DNA from: Aegilops tauschii subsp. strangulata
Taxonomy: Eukaryota; Streptophyta; Magnoliopsida; Poales; Poaceae
DNA length: 64,000 nucleotides
NCBI RefSeq assembly: GCF_002575655.3
Contig: NC_053037.3
Span: 249,459,135-249,523,134, forward strand
Direction: 5' to 3'
Part shown: positions 45,399 through 57,191 of the stretch, piece after piece
Layout: each line of letters starts with the position of its first letter
Numbering within the stretch: position 1 is the stretch's first letter
Translations under genes and position numbers: made by a program
The notes under the pieces: generated by a model
Databases searched by the model: none
What the model was told of the DNA's origin: nothing
Seen by the model: only the letters and a program-made list of their open reading frames with translations

Positions 45399-45975
45399 CA
45401 TGGCCGGTGGATGGTGGCCACGATCCCCCTGCCCCCTGTAGCGGGGTTGGGGATGACCCCAGTTGGGTTGGGTCTTCTTCTGTTGTTAAATGGGCCAAAG
45501 TGCATTAGGGGCTTTCTCCTTCTTTTTCTCCTTCTCTGCTTTCTGTTTTTTTAAATGACACCGCTTCTATTTAGTTAAGCTATCAAAAGATTTTTCAAAA
45601 TATGAAACTTGGATCATAATTAGTATTGCAATTTTTGACACTGTCACAAAAGATTTGAGGTCATTTTGAAAAGTTTTAGAATCGTGTTTGAATTTAAAAG
45701 GTTCGTTAAGATGTTGTTGGACCACTACATTAAATCCTAGGGGGATTTTGGAAAACCAAAAGAGGTTTTTTTCATCATGACAAATACCTGGGGATTATTT
45801 GCAACATCACGAACATTTTTGTTTGCATGACAAAAGAAGGAAATATTCGACTTGTATTTCAAATGGAATTTGGTTTTGATTTTCATCAAGTGGCAAATTA
45901 GTCTGAAAAACATGATGACATGGCATCATAAAAGGGGAGATCAATGTAGCATGATTATCCGGGCGTCACATTCAT

Positions 45976-47108
45976 GAGGTAGGAATCTATGATCCTTGAA
46001 ACACCCCGGGATTATTCGTTATGTCATATATTGCTTAGCCATGCTCGTAGACGGGGATTGGTATGTGAGATTCATGAAAGGTGCGAGAGTAATAATAACT
46101 AAGGGAAAAATTAAGGTGGCAACTTCAATACACATCTGGGTGGATTGTTTGGGGCACCTGGAGAAACCAGTGCTTGCCCAAGGGAATTCCGGAGTAACCG
46201 TGTGATTACCCTAGGTCCGCCACCCAGGCTCAAAGGGATCATACGATATTTCATGCCTAGAAACTTCCGTGTGCAGCCACAAGCCATTATGTGCTCTGGC
46301 ATAGTTGAGTAAGTTGTGGAAAACCTTTCCATGATAGACTAGTAGATGTAGGGGGATTGTAGGTGTACCGGTCTATCTATCGGTTAAGGGGACCTCTTCG
46401 AAAAGACTATGTCTCGATCATTCGTTTCTCAAACAGCAAGCAGTGCGAGGAATTCAATGGAGAAGATCGAGTCTTGTGGGGAAAAGTGTGCAAACCTCTG
46501 CAGAGTGTACAAACTAATCATGATTAGTTGTGTCCCTGGTTATGGACAACTTTGAGTATCTAGAAGTGGATTATTGGGTTATCTCATCACTCTATTTAAT
46601 TAATGTATTGGGTTATTATTAATTTGGGAATTTTGGGATTGAGTTGGAGGAACCTTCTCAATATCGGCATAAACTTGGTAGTAAAAATAAAATTTATTCC
46701 TTTGTTGTAGGAAAAAATTAGCTTTATGCAAAATTAAACTTAGAGCCTCCACCAGCCAAATATGCATATAGAGATAGATATTCTCATTATTATTCTATGG
46801 TGTGAAGTTGCCAGTACATTCAATGTACTGACCTAGATGGCTGCAATGTCTCATGTTGCAGGAATCATACGATGAGTAAGTGATACGTTAGGGTTACGAT
46901 GTCTACACTCAACTTTGCCATTGGAGTTGTTGGGACTCCACAACTTTGTTGTTACTTACGCTATATGGATTGAGGTAATAGTATTACGTTACTTTTTACA
47001 TGTGATTACACTCTGTTATAAATCCTCGAGTACTGTGTGTGTCAGCATACCGATCCAGGGATGACACTTAAGCACAGAGACTTGACCCATTTGGGTCGGG
47101 TCGCTACA
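45976..47108 (+). repeat. Element F 5' LTR, part 2
   Basis: It resumes after the TTCAT duplication, collinear with 54416-55539 of the 3' LTR, and ends GGTCGCTACA at 47108. Confidence 0.9.
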
Positions 47109-47111
47109 AGA

Positions 47112-47123
47112 TGGTATCAGAGC
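47112..47123 (+). other. Primer-binding site of element F (tRNA-iMet)
   Basis: TGGTATCAGAGC starts three bases after the LTR end. It matches initiator tRNA-Met. Confidence 0.88.
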
Positions 47124-47634
47124 ACATGTTGACTGTAGGACGTGACCCCTAGAAACTGGCAAGCCCGTAGGAAAGGATTTCTCTAAAACTTTATTTTCAA
47201 AAGAGATCCCTTAACTCTCATCTTTTCTTTTCTTTACCAAATATTTCATCTCACCTAGAACTGTTAGACTATACTCTTTCCCCCTTTTTACCACACGAAA
47301 ATTCAACTGATGAGCACAATCCGAGAAGAATTCAGACAACAAAGACCACTCCAGAATAAAGAGGATTTCACCATGCATTAGAAGTGTTGAAGCTACAACA
47401 GTGGATACTCCGAAGATTTGAAGAGTTTGACGACTTTGAAGATTTATTGACCTTTAGAAGACCAAACACCTATTATATACTTACGTTAGGTGCGACGATT
47501 GTGACCTGTCATTTGTTTGATGTTTTTCCAACGGCCACAAAATAAAACCCTTCTCTTCAAAATTATTGTTTGTATGGTGTGTATCCCTCTCTATCTCTCT
47601 TATCTCACCCCAAAACCCTTGGAACCAATAGAGG
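47124..47634 (+). other. Leader of element F
   Basis: About 510 bp of non-coding sequence between primer site and gag. Nothing else is recognisable in it. Confidence 0.6.
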
Positions 47635-47982
47635 ATGAATGAAGATGGACTTGTATTCTCTGGACCGATGACCCAGCCGGAGGCAGAGCTATGGACACAA
47701 AACACTGAGGATCACTTCAGGAAAAATTTGATTACAAGGAAGTATGAGGTCCAATATGCTCTTCAGTACCTTACAAAAAGTGTTGCAACATGGTGGAAAA
47801 TGCATCAAGCCATACAAGGATGTAATGGAGCAAAAAGTTGGGAGGAATTCCAGAAGACTCTGTTAAAATCCCGTCTCAATCGAAAGCGTGGTGATAACCA
47901 GAAGAAGAAACCTTGTGCCTGCAGGATTTGTGGAGAGATAGGTGAAAGGATCGAGAAGAGGTGTCTAGAGGGGGGTGAATAG
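47635..47982 (+). pseudogene. gag: 5' part of element F gag
   Basis: An open frame from the ATG at 47635 (MNEDGLVFSG) encodes a retrotransposon-gag-like stretch: TEDHFRKNLI, YALQYLTKSVATWWKMHQ (a typical capsid-like core) and basic NRKRGDNQKKK. It ends in the first half of a zinc knuckle, CRICGEIG. The knuckle's His and last Cys are missing because an unrelated insert begins here. The later part of gag is found again after about 50470. Function: nucleocapsid/capsid protein packaging the element's RNA, by family analogy. Confidence 0.7.
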
Positions 47983-50470
47983 ACTCTAAGCAAGAAAAGT
48001 TGCAGATTTTAAATTCTTTAAGTTGAAGTGGAGTTTTGGCACAAGTTTAACATTCACAATACATATCAAGGAAGCATGCAAAGAGTATATGAGCAGCGGA
48101 AAGTAAAGCATGCAATTTGTAAGAATGTAAAGGGATGGGATTGGAGTGTGCAAACGCAATTTGGAGACACGGAGATTTTTGAGCCGTGGTTCCGATAGGT
48201 GGTGCTACCGTACATCCACGTTGATGGAGACTTCAACCCACGAAGGGTAACGGTTGCGCGAGTCCACGGAGGGCTCCACCCACGAAGGGTCCACGAAGAA
48301 GCAACCTTGTCTATCCCACCATGGCCGTCGCCCACGAAGGACTTGCCCCACTAGGGGTAGATCTTCACGTAGTAGGCGATCTCCTTGCCCTTACAAACTC
48401 CTTGGTTCAACTCCACAATCTTGTCGGAGGCTCCCAAGTGACACCTAGCCAATCTAGGAGACACCACTCTCCAAGAAGTAACAAATGGTGTGTTGATGAT
48501 GAACTCCTTGCTCTTGTGCTTCAAATGATAGTCTCCCCAACACTCAACTCTCTCTCACAGGATTTGGATTTGGTGGAAAGAAGATTTGAGTGGAAAGCAA
48601 CTTGGGGAAGGCTAGAGATCAAGATTTATGTGGTAGGAATGGAAGATCTTGACCTCAACACAAGTGTAGGTGGTTCTCTCTCAGAAAATGTATGCTGGAA
48701 GTGTAGGTACGTTCTGATGGCTCTCTCCACAAATGAAGAGTGGGTGGAGGGGTATATATAGCCTCCACACAAAATCTAACCGTTACACACAACTTACCAA
48801 ACTCAGTGGGACCGAATCATGAAACTTGGTCGGACCGATTTAGGAAATAATGTGACCGTTAGGATTTTTGGTGGGACCGACATGTCATCTCGGTGGGACC
48901 GATATGGTTAGGGTTAGGGCATAACGTAATCTTGGTGGGACCGATTACACAAACTCGGTGAGACCGATTTTGGTAATGGAGACACAGAGGGTTGGTCAGG
49001 CAAACTCGGTGGGACCGATTCGCTCATCTCGGTTAGACCGAAATGTTACGAAGGGGAAACAGGGAGTTTGCATTGCAATCTCGGTGGGACCGATCGCTCA
49101 TCTCGGTGTGACCGAAACGTTACGAAGGGAAACAGAGAGATTGCAACCCCATCTCGGTGAGACTGAGATCCCTATCGGTGAGACCGAAAAGACTAGGGTT
49201 TTGTGGCAGTGGCTATGACATCTGAACTCGGTGGCGCCGGATGGAAAGATTCGGTAGGTCCGAGTTTTACTTTTGGTTTGGGACATATGTGGATGTCAGA
49301 AAGTGGTTGAGGGCTTTGGAGCATATCACTAAGCACTTTGAGCAAGCAAGCCATTAAGCAGCACCTCATCCCTCCTTGATAGTATTGGCTTTTCCTGTAG
49401 ACTCAATGTGATCTTGGATCACTAAAATATAAAATGTAGAGTCTTATGCTTTGAGCTTGAGCCAATCCTTTGTCCTTAGCATCTTGAAGGAGTTCCACAT
49501 CCTCTAGTCCATGCCACTCCATTGTTAAACTTACCTGAAACATACTAGGTAAAAGTATTAGTCCAACAAGAGATATGTTGACATAAATTACCAAAATCAC
49601 CCAGGGAGCACTTGTGCTTTCAATCTCCCCCTTTTTGGTAATTGATGACAACATACATCCAAGCTTTAGATAAAGATATAGAGAATAACAAGTAAAGCTT
49701 TGGAAACACATGTAACATGCATAGGCTCCCCCTACATGTATGCAATCAGGTAAATATTGAATATAGGAGCATGTGAATGCATAAGCATGACAGAGCAAGC
49801 AATGTGTTACATGTATCTTGGCTATATGCATCAGAGCAAATGATGTGAATATGGGAAATGTACCTTCATGCTCATGAGCCCTTCTTGCAAACAGTATGTA
49901 CATCAGCAAGAAATCCTCATACACACATGACTGTGATGCATATACTTACCTTGTGGTCTTGAGTTGGCTTAGGAAGGAATGAACCTGCGTAAACAAGGTT
50001 AGATAACACAGATACACCTACTAGCCAGAGCAAACAAAGGAAACCACAAGAGTACCAAGACTTGGATGACATGTAGAGAGTGAGTACTAAGTACTCCATT
50101 GGATATGGACATGTCCCCAAAGGTAAAGATGTGCAATGAATTCAAAGATTTCCTTCCCTTAGATGTCTTGCTCCCCCTGAATCTGGTATGGGATATTGGG
50201 AGAAGATAGGGGACAGAAAATCAGAGCAAAGAAACAGAGTTAAAACAATCAAATATGAACATGTCTTTCCCCTCTTAAAGACATGTGACTTCTCTCCTCT
50301 TGAACACCAAGCTTCTGGGGTCTCTCTCTCTCTGAGTATTTTCTCCCCTTATAGAATGATTAAGCTTTGATGTGATCTCTCTCTCCCCCTTTGACATCAA
50401 TTTCCAAGAAGGGTTCTTCTTGATTTTTGTCGCAAATGGGTTTGGTCCTGGAGTCACAGAACAAAGCAGC
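47983..50470. mobile_element. Unclassified ~2.5-kb insert in F gag
   Basis: The sequence between the two gag pieces has no similarity to the rest of F. It starts about GAAAGGATCGAGAAGAGGTG and includes a CCACGAAGG-repeat part (48230-48350), a palindromic TCGGT...ACCGA array (48802-49263) and CTCCCCCTTTTTGG-type segments (49625, 50170, 50384). No coding domain is seen. I found no convincing inverted ends or TSD, so both borders are uncertain by tens of bases. The type recurs in Triticeae repeats as I remember them, but I cannot place it in a class. Confidence 0.55.
48802..49263. repeat. Array of ~14 imperfect palindromes CTCGGTGGGACCGA
   Basis: About 14 copies of a motif with arms TCGGT and ACCGA and a 3-base centre (GGG most often, also GAG, TAG, TGT, CGG) occur at irregular 15-60 bp spacing. 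Longer units with GTTACGAAGGG...AACAGAGAG are duplicated around 49040-49145. Confidence 0.75.
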
Positions 50471-51034
50471 AAGTTGAATGTGATGCTGGTAGAGGACAAG
50501 AATCACATTTACCCTGTGGTACAACGAACTATCCAGCAGAAGAAAGAAGCAATGAAAGGAGCCATCAGGGAAACTTTAGACAAACCCACGATGAAGGAAG
50601 ATTTTGAGGACACACCTGAAGAAGACCGAATTAAAACCTGCACCAAGTCATGCAATTCATGTCGAGAAGAAGGACACATCTCCCAGAATTGTCCGAAGGA
50701 GGATCTAGTAGAATTCCCGACGGAGGAAGTAGAGTATGACCCACAAGAGATAGAAGCCCTAATTGGTATGGAACAGTCCAGGAAGAGAAACAGAATGTAT
50801 CCCCAAAACAACCCAATTTCTACAAAGAAGGACCTAAGTCATGTCACATGTTTCAGGTGCAAAGAACCAGGGCACTACTTTAGCGGTTGCCCAAAAAGGA
50901 AGCCGAGGACCCAAGGAGGCTATGTAATCACAAGGAAACCTCGAGACTTGTTAGAAGTAATATGTTTCCGCTGTAATGAAGCAGGGCACTTTGCTAGAGA
51001 TTGTCCCAATGAGAAGGAGACTTGTGCTAAATAG
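50471..51034 (+). pseudogene. gag: 3' part of element F gag with three zinc knuckles
   Basis: The open frame continues gag after the insert (recognisable from about EDKNHIYPVV at 50495) to a TAG at 51032-51034. It has three CX2CX4HX4C knuckles: CNSCREEGHISQNC (50651-50692), CFRCKEPGHYFSGC (50849-50890) and CFRCNEAGHFARDC (50963-51004), separated by acidic and basic linkers. With the partial knuckle at 47960 the intact protein would have had at least four. Multiple knuckles suggest RNA binding. The frame upstream of 50471 belongs to the insert, so no start codon of its own can be assigned. Confidence 0.75.
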
Positions 51035-52350
51035 TTGAGTATAAAAAGAAATATAGTAGTGAGAACATTTCTTTGTATATTGAGGTGTTGAGTTGAGGCA
51101 TGTAATGGAAATATAGGAGATTGTAATAATTGAGAATCAATAAAGTTAGAATCATTGGTATTGATTTGGCTTTTATGAGTTTTTACAATATAGGCAATGA
51201 GTGAAATCATGGTGCGTGGAATAAGATTTTTTTAAGAAACAAGTGTTTTAAGGGAGATAGTACCCAACACCATTACTCAAATAAAAGAGCTAGTAATTAG
51301 CTACGTCATACATTGGAATGGACCACTCAATGATGAGTCTGAGTAATTACGTCTTAATTTGGTACCAATAGAAGGAAGGGAGACAGTACAATTGGATGGA
51401 TTTAAGAATGCTAGGAAGCTGGATGTTGGAATAATGATCAGTTGCAACCCGATGATGAGTTCAAGGTTTACAAGTGATGAGATGGGACATAACCCACAGG
51501 CTCCAGGACCTGACAAGAAGCAAGCACATTCTTGCTGAAGGAAAAAACCCTGGAAGAAGTTATGACTTTATCAACAGACAATCTTGTAGGAGTTACGCAA
51601 AACCTGAGAGTTGTGAAAGAAACGATAGATGTTTGTTTGGCTTGCAGAATCAATGGAGTTATCCTAACTTAGTTCGTCGACAAGAAAAATTCTGCAATGC
51701 TGGTGAGGATGACCGAGTGTTAGAATCCGAGATTCACTAAACCATATACAAGGTAATGATTTGGGTGCGAAATGGATTGATCACCATGCCGACTTACTCT
51801 TATTATTCGCCTTGCTATGTGAGATGGTCAATCTGAGTGACTTACCTATAGTAGAGAGACAGCGATATTAAACCTTGATTGAACCTTAGAATGGTATGAC
51901 CATTTTCCCTTATACAAGGCAGTTGTTGCCAACTGTAGGTCATACGGTGAGAATGAAGCCTAGACCCATTTTCTGTAGGAGAAAACATAAATTGATGTCC
52001 AGCATGAGATATCGATAGTTGTTTAGTATTGGCGCCAGACTTGTCAGCTAAGAAGACCCAGTCTCGGAAGAACCTTACCTAGATGAAAGGACTCAAGAAT
52101 TGAGGAAAAGGTTATGCCACTACCGGAAGAGCCCAGAGTAGGAATTCTCCCGAGAATCTCAGAAGACTGACCCTGTCAACACTAAGGATGGAGTATATGA
52201 GTTTTGATGGAACCGTAACCATGTTTCTAATGGTGGTAGAGAAAACCTTCGGGACAATCGATGGATTTTGAGGAGACCCTCGAACCTAACCTATTTCTTG
52301 CTAACCTCTCCAAATCTCGAGGGCGAGATTCATTTTAAGGGTGGTAGGTT
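51035..52350 (+). other. F internal 3' region, degenerate
   Basis: No intact gene. The last part (CTCGAGGGCGAGATTCATTTTAAGGGTGG, described as two pieces around 52316-52345) looks like the end of a Gypsy pol frame plus polypurine tract, as in autonomous relatives. Protease, RT and integrase cannot be recognised in the rest. Confidence 0.5.
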
Positions 52351-55300
52351 TGTAACATCCCAAAATTCTAAATTTTGGAATGTTATATTAATTAAGTAAT
52401 AATGATTGCTCGTGTGATTTGTTGTGTGAAATTGAGTGCAATTTGAAACTTCTGAAAGTTGAATGAGAGGGGATAAAAGGACTTTCCCAAAAGTGTTTCC
52501 ATCTGAAATGATTTGAAACTTCATTTGAAAGTAATGCAAACTTCATGCCACTCAAGGACTTTCAAGAGAGGAGATGAAATGACTTCTCCAAAGTTTAAAT
52601 GAAAGAGAGTGGGGAGTTAAACCACTTTTGAAATTCCATTTGGAATCCTTCCCATTTGAATAGTTTCAAATTCCTCTGACCCGTTTCAAAATAAAGAGAG
52701 GAGCAATATGACACTCCAAACCAGGGGCAAATTTGAAATATATTTGAATGAGGAAAAACAGAAAAGATATGGAAGTGGTTTGAAATTCAAATTCAAAACC
52801 ACTTAGGAGTTATTTGTGTTTTATTCAAATTATTTTTCTCCAAAAATAAAATATATGGAAAATAGGGTAACATGATTCCCTACATAAGAAAAGTGGAGAA
52901 AAATATATTTGAAATCATTTTGGTATTTTAAAAATGATTTTTTATTGGGTATTATTGCAACAGTAACATTGTTTGCTTTAGGTGAATTTGTGTTGATTTT
53001 ATTCGAACCTGAGAAATAGTTCATGTTTTAGGATTTCTTTTTCTGAACATTTTGATATAAAATATGACTATATATAATTTTCGTTTATTTTGTTTTTCCC
53101 ATTTGTTTTCATGTCTGTCTTTTAAAAAAAATCTTTTCCCGCCGAACTGGGTCGACCCAGCTCGCCAGCCAGGCCTCAGCCCAACAGCGGCCACCCGCGC
53201 AGCCCACCCGCGCCTCGCCCCAACACCGAGCCGGTGTCTGGCCGACGTACGCCGCTGCCGCCGTGACCGAGGAGGACTCCTCCTCCTTGCTGCCCCTTAC
53301 CCAAGCCACCGCCGCCCCCTCCCCTGGCCTTTAAAAGCAGGACCCCGACCCCCTCCTCTCCTCCCAAACACTGCCGCCGTGCCGGAACCGCCGCAGCCCG
53401 CCGCCGCCGCGATCTACACCGCCGCCGCCGACATTGTTGCATCCTCCGCCGCTAGACACCGCCGCCAGCCGCCGCCACCACCGTCGCCGCCTCGACGCGC
53501 CGCATCTCCCCAGCTACTCCGTCGTTGCCGCCGACCACCGGAGACACTGCCCCGTTCGAGCCGAAGCAGCTGCCGCCGTCTTCCTCGCCGCCGACGTCGA
53601 CCGCCGCCGCCGTAGCCACGGCCGCCTCTCGTCCGTCCGATCTCACTTCTACGGTTAGGATTAGATCGGTTTTTGTTTTTTCTCAAATCGTTTTCCTTTA
53701 GTTAGCGAACGTTTGCTAGTTTAGCCTCTGTAGCGAACGTTATTGTTTCTTAAGCTTCTGTAGCGAACGTTTGTCCTATAGTTTTCTGCCTCGTGGCCAG
53801 GGACTTAGTTGTAGTTTATTTTCTTTGCAGAACAGTCCCTGTTTTTCAAACTAGCACAGTTTCTAAACCGTTTGTCCAAATTCAACGAAACCAACGCCAA
53901 AATCTTCAACATGATCTCATCTGTCCAGAGAACCAACTTAAAAATATTTTTTGAAAGTTTTAAATTTTTTATTTCAAGTAGATTTGAATTTGAACTTCTT
54001 TTGATCGTAACTTGAGTTTCGTAACTCCGATTTGAGTGATTCTTTTTGCAAATCGAAGCTCTTGACATAAGCTTTCTGTTAAGATCAAAATCACATAATT
54101 TTGCTACTGTTAAAAATATGTTTCTGTCTAGAAGCTTTATTTGATGGTTTTGAAGTTTTCCGAAGTATTTTTCTTCGTTCTTTTGGATCTTTGAGTGATT
54201 GCTTATGTGTGAAAATAATTGCTTGCTTACGATAGATTGATCGGAGTGTGACGAGTAGAACTACCAGAATTATGAGTGCGAAGAATCTTCATCAACAGTA
54301 CAAGACAACTTCACACTTTGATCATACTTTTCAATACCCAGTTTTTACTATGCATTAGTTCATCCTTACAAATTTGCATGAGTAGGATTGGGAATTGGGC
54401 TTTGCTATGTAGTTCATGAGGTAGGAACCTATGATCCTTGAAACACCCAAGGATTACTCGGTATGTCATATATTGCTTAGCCATGCTCGTACACGGGGAT
54501 TGGTATGTGAGATTCATGAAAGTTGCAAGAGTAATAATAACTAAGGGAAAAATTAAGGTGGCAACTTTAATACACATCTGGGTGGATTGTTTGGGGCACC
54601 TGGAGAAACCAGTGCTTGCCCAATGGAAACCCGGAGTACCCGTGTGATTACCCTAGGTCCGCCACCCAGGCTCAAAGGGATCATACGATATTTCATGCCT
54701 AGAAACTTCCGTGTGCAGCCACAAGCCATTATGGGCTCTGGCATAGTTGAGTAAGCTGTGGGAAACCTTTCCATGATAGACTAGCAGATGTAGGGGGTTG
54801 TAGGTGTACCGGTCTATCTATCGGTTAAGGGGACCTCTTCGCAAAGACTATGTCTCGATCATCCGTTTCTCTAACGGCAAGCAGTGCGAGGAATTCAACG
54901 GAGGAGGTCGAGTCTTGTGGGGAAAAGTGAGCAAATCTCTGCAAAGTGTACAAACTAATCATGATTAGCCGTGTCCCCGGTTATGGACAACTTTGAGTAT
55001 CTAGAAGTGGATTATTGGTTGATCTCATCACTCTATTTAATTAATGTATTGGGTTATTATTAATTTGGGAATTTTGGGATTGAGTTGGAGGAACCTTCTC
55101 AATATTGGCATAAACTTGGTAGTAAAAATAAAATATATTCCTTTGTTGTAGGAAAAAATTAGCTTTAGGCAAAATTAAGCTGAGAGCCTCCACCAGCCAA
55201 ATATGCATATAGAGATAGATATTCTCATTATTATCCTATGGTGTGAAGTTGCCAGTACATTCCTACATGGCTGCAACGTCACATGTTGCAGGAATCATAC

Positions 55301-55539
55301 GACGAGTAAGTGGTACGTTAGGGTTACGATGTCTACACTCAACTTTGTCGTTGGTGTTGTTGGGACTCCACAACTTTGTTGTTACTTACGCTATATGGAT
55401 TGAGGTAATAGTATTTACGTTACTTTTTACATGTGATTGCACTCTTTTATAAATCCTCGAGTACTGTGTGTGTCAGCATACCGATCCAGGGATGACACTT
55501 AAGCACAGAGACTTGATCCATTTGGGTCAGGTCGCTGCA
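52351..55539 (+). repeat. Element F 3' LTR (3,189 bp)
   Basis: Uninterrupted LTR from TGTAACATCC to GGTCGCTGCA, followed by TSD CTCAC (55540-55544). It has the same A/T-rich U3, GC-rich CCG section (53150-53640) with a TTTAAAAG box near 53331, and downstream TAGCGAACGTT repeats as the 5' LTR. It shows the uninterrupted site where G landed in the other copy. Confidence 0.92.
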
Positions 55540-55544
55540 CTCAC

Positions 55545-57191
55545 ACCTTGCAATACAGGCAAGAACCCCTTCATGGACTGATCCATATTGAACTTCTTTA
55601 ATATCTTGTCAAGGTATGTGCTTTGTGAAAGACCAATGAGGTGTCTCGATCTATCTCTATAGGTTTTGATGCCTAATATATATATATAAGCAGCTTCTCC
55701 AAGGTCCTTCATTGAAAAACACTTATTCAAGTAGGCCTTTATGCTTTCCAAAAGTTCTATATCATTTCCCATCAATAGTATGTCATCCACATATAATATG
55801 AGAAATGCTACAGAGCTCCCACTCACTTTCTTGTAAATACAGGCTTCTCCATAAGTCTGTATAAACCCAAACGCTTTGATCATTTCATCAAAATGAACGT
55901 TCCAACTCCAAGATGCTTGCACCAGCCCATAGATGGAGCGCTGGAGCTTGCATACCTTGTCAGCATTCTTAGGATCGACAAAACCTTCCAACTGCATCAT
56001 ATACAATTCTTCCTTAAGAAAACCATAAGGAATGCCGTTTTGACGTCCATTTGCCAGATCTCATAATCATAGAATGCGGCAATTGCTAACATGATTCGGA
56101 CGGACTTCAGCTTCGCTACGGGTGAGAATGTCTCATCGTAGTCAACCCCTTGAACTTGTCGATAACCCTTAGCGACAAGCCGAGCCTTATAGGCGGTCAC
56201 ATTACCATCTGCGTTAGTCTTCTTCTTAAAGATCCACTTATTCTCTATGGCTTGCAGATCATCGGGCAAGTCCTCCAAAATCCATACTTTATTTTCATAC
56301 ATGGATCATATCTCGGATTTCATGGCTTCAAGCCATTTATTGGAAACTGGGCCCGCCATCGCTTCTTCATAGTTCGAAGGTTCACCGTTGTCTAACAACA
56401 TGATTTCCAGGATAGGGTTGCCGTACCACTCTGGTGCGGAACGTGTCCTCGTGGACCTAAGAAGTTGAGTAGCAACTTGATCCAAAGTTTCATGATCATC
56501 ATCATTAACTTCCTCTCCAGTCGGTGCAGGCACCACGAAAACATTTTCCTGTGCTGCGCTACTCTCTGGCTCAAGAGGGGGTACCTCATCAAGTTTTACT
56601 TTCCTCCCACTTACTTCTTTCGAGAGAAACTCTTTCTCCAGAAAGGATCCATTCTTGGAAACAAAGATCTTGCCTTCGGATCTGAGGTAGAAGGTATACC
56701 CAATAGTTTCCTTAGGGTATCATATGAAGATGCACTTTTTCGATTTGGGTTCGAGCTTTTCAGGTTGAAGTTTCTTGACATAAGCATCGCATCCCCAAAC
56801 TTTCAGAAACAACAACTTAGGTTTCCTCCCAAACCATAATTCATACGGTGTTGTCTCAACGGATTTAGACGGTGCCCTATTTAAAGTGAATGTGGCAGTC
56901 TCTAAAGCAAAACCCGAAAATGATAGCGGTAGATCGGTAAGAGACATCATAGATCACAACATATCCAATAGAGTGCGATTACGACGTTCGAACACACCAT
57001 TTCACTGTGGTGTTCCAGGCGGCGTGAGTTGTGAAACAATTACACATTTCCTTAAGTGTGTGCCAAACTCGTGACTCAAATATTCTCCTCCACGATCTGA
57101 TCGTAAGAACTTTATTTTCCTGTCACGTTGATTCTCTACCACGTTCTGAAATTCCTTGAACTTTTCAAAGGTAGGACTTGTGTTTCATTAG
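55545..57191 (-). pseudogene. pol: RT and integrase C-terminal part of element D
   Basis: - strand Copia pol with many breaks. From 5' to 3': the integrase core end (DDE Glu in the SERRNR-type context near 56990, LNRAPSKSVETTPYELWFGRKP), linker, then RT (NKWIFKKKTNADGNV, KARLVAKGY, QMDVKTAFL, LYVDDILLMGND at about 55776-55793). Lesions: TGA at 57002-57004 in the integrase, TGA at 56306-56308 between linker and RT, and a frameshift near 56000 (FLRKNC versus MYMMQLEG). It continues across element F at 39537. The YVDD site is intact, but the protein cannot be made. Confidence 0.88.

Larger units (their letters stand above)
41601..45970 (-). mobile_element. Element G: solo LTR, Sukkula-like
   Basis: A 4,370-bp unit with TSD TTCAT (41596-41600 and 45971-45975). 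Its ends are perfect 10-bp inverted repeats TGTGACGCCC...GGGCGTCACA. No primer site, polypurine tract or coding domain is seen, so it looks like a lone LTR left by LTR-LTR recombination. The - strand start (TGTGACGCCCGGATAATC) resembles the long LTRs of Sukkula-type LARDs in Triticeae; that name and the orientation rest on recognition only. GC-rich frames at 44300-45550 are not convincing genes. Confidence 0.75.
39538..55539 (+). mobile_element. Element F: gag-only Gypsy element with long LTRs (LARD-like)
   Basis: LTRs begin TGTAACA and end CGCT(A/G)CA: 39538-47108 (3,196 bp of it F's own, split by G) and 52351-55539 (3,189 bp). TSD CTCAC (39533-39537 and 55540-55544). Primer site of tRNA-iMet type at 47112 and a polypurine tract at the 3' end. 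The internal region is about 5.2 kb (about 2.8 kb without its insert) and encodes only zinc-knuckle gag pieces; no RT, RNase H or integrase can be recognised. It is therefore a non-autonomous Gypsy derivative. The family name was not assigned. Confidence 0.85.

Noticed and set aside
44316..45554. Several overlapping Ala/Arg/Gly-rich frames on both strands in G
   Set aside because: GC-rich composition leaves few stops in all frames; no domain or consistent start, and they lie inside a solo LTR.
41601..45970. G as a DNA transposon with terminal inverted repeats
   Set aside because: 5-bp TSD, TG...CA ends and resemblance to long Triticeae LTRs fit a solo LTR better; no transposase is present.
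48802..49263. Spaced palindromic repeats as a CRISPR array
   Set aside because: Spacing is irregular, the repeats are only 14 bp and degenerate, and the context is a plant nuclear transposon.
49403..49924. 173-aa frame on the - strand in the unclassified insert
   Set aside because: No recognisable domain or motif and no support from neighbours; most likely chance in A/T-rich non-coding DNA.
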